From Sulfitobacter sp. 20_GPM-1509m (GTDB lineage Bacteria; Pseudomonadota; Alphaproteobacteria; Rhodobacterales; Rhodobacteraceae), in assembly GCF_000620505.1 (NCBI RefSeq), contig NZ_JIBC01000015.1, positions 1 through 64,000 on the forward strand: a DNA stretch of 64,000 nucleotides, in the 5' to 3' direction. The position numbers and the translations under genes were made by a program. The notes under the pieces are model-generated. The model searched no databases, had not been told where the DNA came from, and saw nothing but the letters and a program-made list of their open reading frames with translations. Positions 19,331 through 27,653 of this stretch are shown here, piece by piece; position 1 is the first letter of the stretch, and every line of letters begins with the position of its first letter.

Positions 19331-19402
19331 CGCGCGGAATCAAGGCCGCAGGCCGCCGCGCATCGCCGGGCCGTCCGCCGGCACGGCCCGACGATGCGCG
19401 GC
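19331..19402 (+). repeat. Structured repeat R1, copy B (short form)
   Basis: A 72-bp form of R1. The leader and both 19-nt arms are intact (18 of 19 pairs), but the interior is reduced to a 10-nt loop, TCCGCCGGCA, so the ATAAAGTGGCA segment is missing. It shows that the arms form a unit that can persist without the interior. The rest of 19233-19497 shows no gene. Confidence 0.85.
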
Positions 19403-19497
19403 TTAGCACTCTATTTCATGCGTCCGCTCTGTCCCGCACACCGCACCAAGACAGCTCAGCGGATGCACGTCGGCGCGCCAGGTCCATCCGCATCTGC

Positions 19498-20403
19498 TTA
19501 CAGCCCCGCCAACCCGTTCGCCTTCACAAACCCATCCAGCGCCGCCTGTTGGCGGTCGGTCAGGGGCCAGGCGGAGGGCGGGCGCGTCGGGCCGCAGTCC
19601 TGGCCGATGGCCATCAGCGCGGCCTTGACACCGGTGACATTGGTGCCGTTCTGCTCTTCCGCGCGGATGTCTTCGAACACGCGCATCTCGTCGATCAGGC
19701 GGTTGGCCGTCGGATAATCGCCTGCGTCCAGTGCCGCGTGAATTTCCATCGACCGTTCGGGCCAGACGTTGATCAACCCCGAGGTGAACCCCCGCGCGCC
19801 CACGGCATAGAGCGGCGGTGCCCAGACCTCGGCCAGACCGCCGACCCAGACGATATGATCGGGACAGGCCGCGATGGCACGGGCCAGGTTCAGCGGGTGC
19901 GGCGTGGCCCATTTCACGCCCTTGACCCCCTCGACCTCGCACAGGCGGGCGATGCCCTCGGGGCCCATGGCGTCGTTGCGCAGGTACAGCATGACGGGCA
20001 GCCCGCCTGACGCCTCGCGCACCGCCTTGATGTAATCCACCGTCCCGCGCGGCGACACGAAGGGATCGGGCGGCTGGTGGATCATCAGCGCATCGGCACC
20101 GGCGTCGGCGCTGGCGCGGGCCAGCACACAGGCGTCGCGGATGCCGCGCCCGACACCGGCCAGAACCGGCGCGCGCCCAGCGACCATCTGCGTGACTTCG
20201 CGCACCATGGTACAGGCCTCGTCGGTGGTCAGCGCGTAGAACTCGCCGGTGTTGCCGTTGACGACAGGTATATGCACCCCCGCCCCGATGGCGCGGTCGA
20301 TGATCGGCGCGAGCTTGTCGGGCGCGATCTCTCCTGCGGCGTCATAGGGGGTCACCAGAATGCCCGATATGCCGGTCAGTGCTTTTGTCAGATCGTGGGT
20401 CAT
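19498..20403 (-). CDS. DHDPS/NAL-family aldolase or dehydratase
   Basis: TIM-barrel enzyme of 301 residues from the DapA/KDG family. It opens with GISGILVTPYDAAGEI, and the Schiff-base lysine is in GVKGVKWATPHP. The segment NGNTGEFYAL matches the substrate-loop position of keto-deoxy sugar acid enzymes. It starts at 20403 (MTHDLTKALTG), ten bases after the IlvD-type dehydratase stop, so it probably acts on that product. Depending on the substrate it would release 2-oxoglutarate semialdehyde (dehydratase) or pyruvate plus an aldehyde (aldolase). The semialdehyde dehydrogenase next door favours the first. Confidence 0.75.
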   Translation of the reverse strand: MTHDLTKALTGISGILVTPYDAAGEIAPDKLAPIIDRAIGAGVHIPVVNGNTGEFYALTTDEACTMVREVTQMVAGRAPVLAGVGRGIRDACVLARASADAGADALMIHQPPDPFVSPRGTVDYIKAVREASGGLPVMLYLRNDAMGPEGIARLCEVEGVKGVKWATPHPLNLARAIAACPDHIVWVGGLAEVWAPPLYAVGARGFTSGLINVWPERSMEIHAALDAGDYPTANRLIDEMRVFEDIRAEEQNGTNVTGVKAALMAIGQDCGPTRPPSAWPLTDRQQAALDGFVKANGLAGL

Positions 20404-20413
20404 GGGCCTGCCT

Positions 20414-22153
20414 TTAGAAAATGTCCGGTTCAGCCGCAGCCGCACCGAATTGCGTTGTCAGATAGTCGAAATCACAGCCCTGATCGGCCTGCCCGACGTG
20501 GCGCTGGAACATATAGCCCCAGCCGCGTTCATAGCGGGGCGCCGGCGCGACCCAAGCGGCACGGCGCGCGGCGATCTCTTCTTCGGGGACCAGCATGTCC
20601 AGCGTCCGCGCCTCCAGATCCATGCGCACCATGTCCCCGGTTTTCAGCAGCGCCAGCGGCCCGCCGATGAACGCCTCGGGGGCGACGTGCAGGATGCACG
20701 CACCGTAGGATGTGCCCGACATCCGCGCATCGGAAATCCGCAGCATGTCGCGGTGGCCTTGCTTCAGCAGCGCCTTGGGCATCGGCAGCATGCCCCATTC
20801 GGGGAAGCCGGGGCCGCCTTGCGGGCCTGCGTTGCGCAGCACCAGCACGTGATCAGGGGTGACATCCAGATCTTCATCGTCGATGGCCGCCTTCATCTCG
20901 GGGTAGCTGTCGAACACCAGAGCGGGGCCCTCGTGGCGGTAGAACCTGGGATCGCAGGCGGCGGGCTTGATCACCGCACCGTTGGGGCACAGGTTGCCGC
21001 GCAGCACGGCCAACGAGCCTTCTTTATACACCGGATTGGACAGCGGGCGGATCACGTCGTCATTGTAGACCGGCGCGCCCGCGATGCCGTCGGACAGCGG
21101 TTTGCCGGTGCAGGTGATCGCGTCACGGTCCAGCTTGTCGCCCAGCTGATCCATCAGCGCGCGCAGCCCGCCCGCGAAATAGAAGTCTTCCATCAGATAG
21201 TCCGCGCCCGAGGGCCGGATGTTGGCGATCAGCGGCGTCGTGCGCCCCAGCGCATCCAGATCGTCCAGCTCAAGCGACACACCGGCGCGGCGTGCCATTG
21301 CCAGCAGGTGCACAACAGCGTTGGTGGAACAGCCCGTCGCCATCGCCACGATCGCCGCATTGCGTACGGCGGCGGGGGTGATGACCTTGTCGGGCGTCAG
21401 ATCCTCCCAGACCATATCGACAATGCGCCGCCCGCAGGACGCGCTCATCCGTTTGTGGCCCGCGTCGGCGGCAGGGATCGACGACGCTCCGGGCAAGGTC
21501 AGCCCCATGGCTTCGGCAATCGCCGTCATGGTGGATGCGGTGCCCATGGTCATGCAGTGCCCGTAGGACCGCGCAATGCCACCCTCGACGCCGACCCATT
21601 CCTCGGATGTGATGGTGCCCGCGCGCCGTTCATCCCAGTATTTCCACGCATCCGACCCGGACCCCAGCGATTTGCCCGCATAGTTGCCGCGCAGCATCGG
21701 GCCCGCGGGCAGGAAAATGAACGGCACACCGGCGCTGATCGCGCCCATGGTCAGGCCGGGGGTGGATTTGTCACAGCCCCCCATCAGCACCACACCGTCC
21801 AGCGGGTGCGACCGGATCGTCTCTTCGGTCTCCATCGCGATCATGTTGCGGTAGAGCATCGAGGTCGGCTTGGTAAAGCTTTCGTCAATCGAGATGGTGG
21901 GAATTTCCAGCCCCAGACCGCCGGCCTGCGCGATCCCCTTTTTCACGTCCTCGGCGCGGTCGCGGAAATGCAGGTGGCAGGGGTTCATTTCCGACCAGGT
22001 GTTCAGGATGCCGATGACGGGCCGGCCTTCCCAGTCCTCGGGGCCAAGGCCCATCTGCATCATCCGTGACCGGTGGCCAAAGCTGCGCAGGTCATCGGGG
22101 GCAAACCAGCGCGCGCTGCGCAGTTGATCGGCGGTTTTCTTGTGCTGGGTCAT
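20414..22153 (-). CDS. IlvD/Edd-family sugar-acid dehydratase
   Basis: Second IlvD/Edd dehydratase of the window, 579 residues. The three cluster cysteines are C59 (MNPCHLH), C127 (GGCDKST) and C200 (YGHCMTMG). That is the spacing I recall for characterised pentonate dehydratases. It is clearly different in sequence from the copy at 6980, so the two should have different sugar-acid substrates. It is transcribed with the DapA-family gene and away from the semialdehyde dehydrogenase gene. The candidate GntR operator lies 63 bp upstream of its start. Confidence 0.85.
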   Translation of the reverse strand: MTQHKKTADQLRSARWFAPDDLRSFGHRSRMMQMGLGPEDWEGRPVIGILNTWSEMNPCHLHFRDRAEDVKKGIAQAGGLGLEIPTISIDESFTKPTSMLYRNMIAMETEETIRSHPLDGVVLMGGCDKSTPGLTMGAISAGVPFIFLPAGPMLRGNYAGKSLGSGSDAWKYWDERRAGTITSEEWVGVEGGIARSYGHCMTMGTASTMTAIAEAMGLTLPGASSIPAADAGHKRMSASCGRRIVDMVWEDLTPDKVITPAAVRNAAIVAMATGCSTNAVVHLLAMARRAGVSLELDDLDALGRTTPLIANIRPSGADYLMEDFYFAGGLRALMDQLGDKLDRDAITCTGKPLSDGIAGAPVYNDDVIRPLSNPVYKEGSLAVLRGNLCPNGAVIKPAACDPRFYRHEGPALVFDSYPEMKAAIDDEDLDVTPDHVLVLRNAGPQGGPGFPEWGMLPMPKALLKQGHRDMLRISDARMSGTSYGACILHVAPEAFIGGPLALLKTGDMVRMDLEARTLDMLVPEEEIAARRAAWVAPAPRYERGWGYMFQRHVGQADQGCDFDYLTTQFGAAAAEPDIF

Positions 22154-22215
22154 CCTGGCCCTCCCAAAGCGGTGGATTTTGCAGAAGTTCTGGCGTTTGG
22201 GCCTTAACTTTTCCC

Positions 22216-22228
22216 AACTAATATATTA
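22216..22228. promoter_or_regulatory. Candidate GntR operator upstream of ilvD-type gene
   Basis: AACTAATATATTA at 22216-22228 contains the perfect palindrome TAATATATTA and matches the site at 18421-18433. It is in the 260-bp divergent gap between the dehydratase and the semialdehyde dehydrogenase genes, so it could control both directions. The rest of the gap shows no gene. Confidence 0.5.
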
Positions 22229-22413
22229 CCATATCAGACAAGATGTCGAGCTTGTTTTGGAAAAAGCCCCGCTGCCGGTGCACACAACAGTCCCCGGTGG
22301 CACGCCGCCACCGCAAGGGGCGTTTGGTTGATACCGCCGGGCCGCAAACCTACAAGTGACACAAACCGGCGCAACACCACCGCGCCGAAACACATATGAA
22401 TCAGGAGCACTTC

Positions 22414-23949
22414 ATGACCGCAGACATCAAAGGTTTCACCCCGCACGGCAAACACCTGATCGCGGGCGAATGGGTCGCAGGCGAGACCACGTTTGAAAAC
22501 GAACCGGCTTCGGGCCGCCGCGACACATTTTCGGTCGGAACACCCGCCCATGTGGACACCGCTGCCGCCGCCGCCGAGGATGCCTTCTGGACCTACGGCT
22601 ATTCCACCCGCGCCGAACGCGCCGCCTTTCTGAACGCCATCGCGGACGAGATCGAGGCCCGCGCCGACGCGATCACCGACATCGGCAGCCGCGAATCCGG
22701 CCTGCCCACTGCGCGCCTGCAAGGTGAACGTGGCCGCACCACGGGCCAGCTGCGCCTGTTCGCCGACCACATCACCAGCGGTGCCTACCTGGACCGGCGC
22801 ATTGACGCCGCCCTGCCTGACCGCCAGCCCGCCCCGCGTCCCGAAATCCGGCTGATGCAGCGGCCCATCGGCCCCGTCGCCGTGTTCGGCGCGTCGAACT
22901 TTCCGCTGGCCTTTTCCACCGCCGGGGGCGACACCGCCGCCGCACTGGCTGCCGGCTGCCCCGTTGTGGTCAAGGGCCACTCGGCCCATCCCGGCACCGG
23001 CGAAATCATCGCCGAAGCCATCCACGCCGCGATCAAGTCCTGTGGCGTGCATCCCGGCGTGTTCTCGTTGATCCAGGGCGGCAAGCGCGACATGGGCCAG
23101 GCGCTGGTGCAGCATCCGCTGATCAAGGCCGTGGGCTTTACCGGATCGCTGGCCGGTGGCCGCGCGCTGTTCGACCTGTGCGCCCAACGCCCCGAGCCGA
23201 TCCCGTTTTTTGGCGAACTTGGCTCGGTCAACCCGATGTTCATCCTGCCCAACGCCGCCGCCGCACGCGGGGCCGACATCGGCACCGGCTGGGCCGGATC
23301 GCTGACCATGGGCGCGGGCCAGTTCTGCACCAACCCCGGCATCGCCGTGGTGGAAAAGGGTGCCGATGGCGATGCTTTCGTGGCCGCCGCCAAATCCGCG
23401 CTTGAGAAGGTGGACGGGCAGGTCATGCTGACCGACGGCATCGCGCAGGCCTACCGCGACGGGCAGGCCCGCTTTACCGGACGCAACGCGGTGCAGCCGC
23501 TGCTGGAGACCAAGAGCGAAGGGCGCATTGCCAATCCGAACCTCTACGAGACCGACGCCGACACCTACCTGCAAGATCACGCGCTGGGGGAAGAGGTCTT
23601 TGGCCCGCTGGGTCTGGTGGTGCGCGTCAATTCCGCCGACGACATGCGCGATCTGGCCAAAGGGTTCGAAGGCCAGCTGACCGCGACGATCCACATGGAC
23701 GACGCCGACGCCGATGCCGCCCGCGCCCTGCTGCCCATTCTGGAGCGCAAGGCCGGCCGCGTGCTGGTCAACGGCTTTCCCACCGGCGTCGAGGTCAGCG
23801 AGGCGATGGTGCATGGCGGGCCCTACCCCGCCTCGACCAACTTTGGCGCGACCTCCGTGGGCACCATGTCGATCCGCCGCTTCCTGCGGCCGGTGTCCTA
23901 TCAGAACGTGCCGACCTCGATCATGTCCGACGATCTGGCCGAAAGCTGA
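22414..23949 (+). CDS. Alpha-ketoglutaric semialdehyde (2,5-dioxovalerate) dehydrogenase
   Basis: NADP-type aldehyde dehydrogenase of 511 residues. It has FFGELGSVNP (general-base Glu) and GQFCTNPG (nucleophile Cys). This sequence style, together with the opening GKHLIAGEWVAGE, fits the KGSA dehydrogenase branch that oxidises 2-oxoglutarate semialdehyde to 2-oxoglutarate. I chose the ATG at 22414 because AGGAG lies eight bases upstream, rather than the ATG at 22396. It is the last step for pentose and hexarate pathways alike and is the only such gene in the window. Confidence 0.85.
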   Translation: MTADIKGFTPHGKHLIAGEWVAGETTFENEPASGRRDTFSVGTPAHVDTAAAAAEDAFWTYGYSTRAERAAFLNAIADEIEARADAITDIGSRESGLPTARLQGERGRTTGQLRLFADHITSGAYLDRRIDAALPDRQPAPRPEIRLMQRPIGPVAVFGASNFPLAFSTAGGDTAAALAAGCPVVVKGHSAHPGTGEIIAEAIHAAIKSCGVHPGVFSLIQGGKRDMGQALVQHPLIKAVGFTGSLAGGRALFDLCAQRPEPIPFFGELGSVNPMFILPNAAAARGADIGTGWAGSLTMGAGQFCTNPGIAVVEKGADGDAFVAAAKSALEKVDGQVMLTDGIAQAYRDGQARFTGRNAVQPLLETKSEGRIANPNLYETDADTYLQDHALGEEVFGPLGLVVRVNSADDMRDLAKGFEGQLTATIHMDDADADAARALLPILERKAGRVLVNGFPTGVEVSEAMVHGGPYPASTNFGATSVGTMSIRRFLRPVSYQNVPTSIMSDDLAES

Positions 23950-23954
23950 AGGCC

Positions 23955-24929
23955 ATGGCCAGCAAATCGCCAAGCGGTCTGATCGGCCCCGTCGCCGTGC
24001 TGGACGTGCTGACAGCCGAGGTGCAGGAACAGGTGCGCGGCTATGCGGCGGGTCTGGACCTGCGGTTCAGCCCCTCCGCTTCGGCGCAGGACTTTGCCGC
24101 CACGGTCCGGGGTGCGCCCTATATCGTGGCGCGCAGCCTCGGCTTGCCCGCCGAGGTGCTGCAACAGGCCGACGCGGTGCAGCTGGTGCATCAGTGGGGC
24201 ACGGGCACGGACGGCATCGCGCTGGACGTGGCCCGCGCGCGCGGTATTCCGGTGGCGCGCAGCCCGGGCGTGAACGCGCCCACGGTGGCCGACCTGACCA
24301 TCGGGCTGATGCTGGCCACCCTGCGCCGCATCCCGCAGATCGACGCCACCACGCGGGCGGGCAACTGGGGTCCGGCGGCGCTGATTTCCGGCGCGCGGGA
24401 CCTGAACGGGATGACCGTGGGGCTGGTCGGCTTTGGTGCCATCGGGCAAGAGGTGGCGCGGCGTCTGTCGGGGTTCAACTGCACGGTACTGTATCACCGC
24501 CGCTCGGGTCCCATGGCGGACACAGCGGCACGCCATGCGACGCTGGACGAGATTTTCACCACCTGCGACGTGGTCAGCCTGCACGCGCCGCTGACCGACA
24601 GCACGCGGCATCTGGTGGGGGCGGCGCAGTTGGCGCAGATGAAGCCCGGCGCCTTCCTGATCAACACCTCGCGCGGCGGGCTGGTGGACGAGGCGGCGCT
24701 GACCGCGGCGCTGCAAACCCGTGCCATCGCGGGGGCCGGTCTGGATGTGTTCGCGCAAGAGCCGGTGAACCCGGACAACCCGCTGCTGGCGCTGGACAAC
24801 GTGGTGGCCCTGCCCCACATCGGCGGCCGCACCGACGACAATCTGGAGCGGATGGTGTCCCATTGGGCCGCCAACATCCGCGCCTTTGATGCGGGTCAGG
24901 GGATCGATCCGGCGTGTATCGTGCCGTAG
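23955..24929 (+). CDS. D-isomer-specific 2-hydroxyacid dehydrogenase
   Basis: NAD-binding 2-hydroxyacid dehydrogenase of 324 residues. The Rossmann motif is GFGAIG. NTSRGGLVDE carries the substrate-binding Arg, FAQEPV the catalytic-dyad Glu, and LPHIGG the catalytic His. It follows the semialdehyde dehydrogenase by five bases with GAAGG as ribosome binding site, so the two are co-transcribed. In this context it could interconvert a 2-keto acid with a D-2-hydroxy acid, possibly one handled by LarA. The C-terminal codons run into a short tandem repeat. Confidence 0.85.
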   Translation: MASKSPSGLIGPVAVLDVLTAEVQEQVRGYAAGLDLRFSPSASAQDFAATVRGAPYIVARSLGLPAEVLQQADAVQLVHQWGTGTDGIALDVARARGIPVARSPGVNAPTVADLTIGLMLATLRRIPQIDATTRAGNWGPAALISGARDLNGMTVGLVGFGAIGQEVARRLSGFNCTVLYHRRSGPMADTAARHATLDEIFTTCDVVSLHAPLTDSTRHLVGAAQLAQMKPGAFLINTSRGGLVDEAALTAALQTRAIAGAGLDVFAQEPVNPDNPLLALDNVVALPHIGGRTDDNLERMVSHWAANIRAFDAGQGIDPACIVP

Positions 24930-25016
24930 GCGCGTGGTGAGATCATCGTGCCCTAGGCGCGTTGGTCTTAGTCGTGCCGTAGGCGCGTGGGCCATTATCG
25001 TTCCGTACGCGCGGAC
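24918..25016. repeat. Four-copy 26-27-bp tandem repeat across two converging gene ends
   Basis: Units starting at 24918, 24945, 24971 and 24997 share ATCGTGCCGTAGGCGCGTGG with few changes, at a 26-27-bp period. Unit 1 encodes the last residues and stop of the 2-hydroxyacid dehydrogenase. Unit 4, read on the other strand, encodes the last residues and stop of the MFS exporter. The array fills the 65-bp intergenic gap. Confidence 0.8.
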
Positions 25017-26209
25017 AGGAACCGGCCAATCGACCCCTTCGGGACAGCGATCAGGATCAACAGCGCGGACAGCAAGGCTGCGCACAGGAAAGCGAAGGCG
25101 ATGGCATAGACCGGCCCCTCTGCCGCGCGTTCGATTGCCGTGGCAAAGACAAAGGCCACGACACTGGACAGCGACGCGATGATTGAAGAGCTGAGGCCCG
25201 CCAGGTCCCCCAAGGGCCGCATCGCGAATGCATTGAGATTGCCAAACAAAAGCCCAAGCGCAAAAAAGCCGAACCACGCCAGCCCAAGCAACAGCGCAAA
25301 CGGGGGATGGCCGCCCGTCAACGCCGCAGCCCCGAGGATCGCCGCCCCCGACAGGCCGAGAAAGCCAAGGCCTGCGACTATCGGAGCCTCCATGCCGGTG
25401 CGGCGCACAAAGCGCACGTTCAAAAGCAATGCAGTCCCGGTGCCTGTTGCCAGCAGTGCGAAAAACAGGGGCATCGACGCAGGCAGGCCATACACCGTGC
25501 CGAACAAATCCGCCGCGACCGCGAAATAGGTCAGCTGCGCGCCAAAGACAAAACCCGTGGCGATGACAATCGGCGTGACATCCTTGCGCCGGAGCACGGC
25601 AAGGGTGTTCGCCCTCAGCCGCTTGTACTGAAACGGAATCCGTTTCTCCGCAGGCAGCGTTTCAGGGTGTCTGAGCCAAAGCCAGGCGCCCAGCCCGAAG
25701 GTCAGCCCGAAATAGCCCCAGAACACGCCCCGCCACCCGCTTGCCGCTGCGATCTGCGCGCCGATGGCGGGCGCGATCATGGGCACAAGGATCAGCAAGG
25801 TGAAAATGACGGACATCACCTGCGCCATGTCCGCGCCCGCATAGCGATCCCGGATCATCGCCCGCGTCCCGATTTTTGGCCCTGCCACGCCGACACCCTG
25901 AAGAAACCGCCCCGCGACAACGGCTCCGAGACTGTCGCCAGTGGCCGCCAGCGCCGTTCCGGCGACAAAGACGACCAGCCCCGCGATCACCGCCGGACGC
26001 CGCCCCACCGCGTCGCTCATCGGGCCGATGAGCAGTTCCCCGAATGCCATGCCAAACACGAAAACAGTGATGATCTGCGGGATGGTAAACGGAGGCGATG
26101 CGCCAAGCTCTGTCTCGATCAAGAGCATCGCGGGAAGCACGCCGTCAATTGCCAGGGCCGTCAGCGCCGTGAGCGCAACATACAGCGAGAACCGTTCAAT
26201 ATTGCCCAC
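24995..26209 (-). CDS. MFS drug exporter, Bcr/CflA family
   Basis: Integral membrane exporter of 404 residues with about 12 hydrophobic helices. Motif A of the drug:H+ antiporters is present as GPMSDAVGRRP after helix 2, and motif C-like GVGVAGPKIGTRAMIRDRY follows in helix 4-5. Length and motifs fit the Bcr/CflA group. It converges on the 2-hydroxyacid dehydrogenase, and its final codons lie in the fourth unit of the tandem repeat. The substrate is unknown. Confidence 0.88.
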   Translation of the reverse strand: MGNIERFSLYVALTALTALAIDGVLPAMLLIETELGASPPFTIPQIITVFVFGMAFGELLIGPMSDAVGRRPAVIAGLVVFVAGTALAATGDSLGAVVAGRFLQGVGVAGPKIGTRAMIRDRYAGADMAQVMSVIFTLLILVPMIAPAIGAQIAAASGWRGVFWGYFGLTFGLGAWLWLRHPETLPAEKRIPFQYKRLRANTLAVLRRKDVTPIVIATGFVFGAQLTYFAVAADLFGTVYGLPASMPLFFALLATGTGTALLLNVRFVRRTGMEAPIVAGLGFLGLSGAAILGAAALTGGHPPFALLLGLAWFGFFALGLLFGNLNAFAMRPLGDLAGLSSSIIASLSSVVAFVFATAIERAAEGPVYAIAFAFLCAALLSALLILIAVPKGSIGRFLSARTER

Positions 26210-26390
26210 GTGCTTACCCCGTCGATCGCCCTTGGCCCAGACCGGACCCCTGCGAGGTTTACCAGTCGTTCAAATGAAATGCAGCATCAAGACGCAAGGG
26301 CCGGGGAATGTCTCTCGCCGCGTGTGGAAGGTCAGGCGATTTTGACCTGCACGTCAGGAACTGAGCCAAAATCCGAAAGCAGACTGTCCC

Positions 26391-26553
26391 CGCGCGGAAT
26401 CAAGGCCGCAGGCCGCCGCGCATCGCCGGGCCGTCCGCCGGCACGGCGATTTGGCTGCTGTTGCGCGGGACGGATAGCCGGGATGTGCTTGGCTGCCATA
26501 AAGTGCCAGTCACGCAGGTCGGATCGCCGCACCACGGCCCGACGATGCGCGGC
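26391..26553 (+). repeat. Structured repeat R1, copy C
   Basis: Full-length 163-bp R1 copy. It has leader CGCGCGGAATCAAGG, a GGCC-GCA-GGCC mini-hairpin, 19-nt arms (left about 26415-26433, right 26535-26553, 18 of 19 pairs) and ATAAAGTGCCA inside. It lies between the MFS gene and the alpha/beta hydrolase and marks the left edge of the 26.4-28.5 kb islet. Confidence 0.85.
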
Positions 26554-26581
26554 TTCGCACTCCATTTCAAAGGGCAGCTAT

Positions 26582-26633
26582 GTCCGCGCTGCGGATCTTG
26601 GTACGGGGCGCGGCGAAGATCCGAATCGAGCCC
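26582..26633 (+). repeat. 52-bp repeat R3, copy 1
   Basis: A 52-bp unit with a 7-bp inverted repeat GGATCTT and AAGATCC around a GGTACGGGG core. Copies follow at 27527 and 28207. In this copy the variable stem pair is T-A. Confidence 0.85.
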
Positions 26634-26707
26634 AAACTACCTGGTGTTGCGGCAGGCATGAAAGTCCGCTATGCGGAAATGCAACACGCTCATCGTGGAG
26701 TAACCGG

Positions 26708-27469
26708 ATGCATCCATCGATCATACGGCGCACCCTACCGGGGTGGGGAACCACTTACGGCCCTTCCGATGAGGGAAAATCTTCAGCCATTCTGATCCTC
26801 CACGGCTCTGAAGGAGGCACGTCCGGTTGGTCTCATCGAACTGCTGCCCTTCTCGCGGCAGACGGTTTCTTGTGCTACCCCCACAGTTATTCGAAGGGGG
26901 GGAATGCTTGGAATGCTGGGCACATCGAAGACGTTGAAATCGAGCACACCGTCCAAGCCCTTTCTGCCCTAAGAAGTTTCGCGCCATGCAACGGGAAGGT
27001 TGCTGTTTATGGTGTGTCGCGCGGTGCGGAACATGCTCTGCTTCTTGCAGCCTTGATGAGCGAGGCGAATATGCAGGGCCAACCCGATTCAGTGGCCTGC
27101 TTGGCTGCCCCGGATGTCGTCTGTGGAGCGTTCGACGCGCGTTGCTTTCGTGATAGTGGCGACCCGGGCTGGCAACCATGGGATCCTTCACGGCGGGCTT
27201 GGATGTGGCAGGGATCGACGGACAAGCTGTTGCCGTCAGAGCCGATCAACGTGGAGGCCTATTCAGGTCCGCTCTTTTTATCTGTTGGGCTAAAAGACCA
27301 AACCTGGTCCCCGGAAATGACCAAAAGGCTACACAAGCGCAGAAAAGCCAATGGGAAGCCGGTTGAAGCCCACTACTACGCAGACGAAGGCCATCTCCCC
27401 GGCAGTGAGGGCGAGAACCGTCACTATGAGCTGTTGCTGTCCTTTCTCAAGCGAACAATTGGGCCATAG
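26708..27469 (+). CDS. Alpha/beta hydrolase, dienelactone-hydrolase or BAAT-like
   Basis: Serine hydrolase of 253 residues. The oxyanion-loop region is LILHGSEGG, the nucleophile S104 is in GVSRGAE, the acid is probably D197 (GLKDQTW) and the base H229 (DEGHLPG). The fold resembles dienelactone hydrolase or the C-terminal domain of acyl-CoA thioesterase/BAAT proteins. The ATG at 26708 follows GGAGTAACCGG. Base composition is clearly less GC-rich than the catabolic operons, and R1/R3 repeats lie on both sides, so it is probably acquired cargo. The substrate is unknown. Confidence 0.75.
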   Translation: MHPSIIRRTLPGWGTTYGPSDEGKSSAILILHGSEGGTSGWSHRTAALLAADGFLCYPHSYSKGGNAWNAGHIEDVEIEHTVQALSALRSFAPCNGKVAVYGVSRGAEHALLLAALMSEANMQGQPDSVACLAAPDVVCGAFDARCFRDSGDPGWQPWDPSRRAWMWQGSTDKLLPSEPINVEAYSGPLFLSVGLKDQTWSPEMTKRLHKRRKANGKPVEAHYYADEGHLPGSEGENRHYELLLSFLKRTIGP

Positions 27470-27490
27470 AACGCCCAGCGTTACTGGAAA

Positions 27491-27578
27491 GCAGCCATCG
27501 GCACAGCTGCAGCGAAAGGGCGTTTTGTCAGCGCTGCGGATCTTGGTACGGGGCGCGGCGAAGGTCCGAATCGAGCCC
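27491..27578 (+). repeat. Repeat R3, copy 2 with upstream extension
   Basis: The 52-bp unit at 27527-27578 has stem halves GGATCTT and AAGGTCC. The variable pair is therefore T opposite G, a wobble in RNA. Similarity to copy 3 extends about 36 bp further upstream. Confidence 0.8.
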
Positions 27579-27653
27579 TTATTGACCGATGCTGCGGGAT
27601 GCACGAATGGCCGCTTCATTGCGAGTCATGCACACAATCAATGCAAGTTGTTG

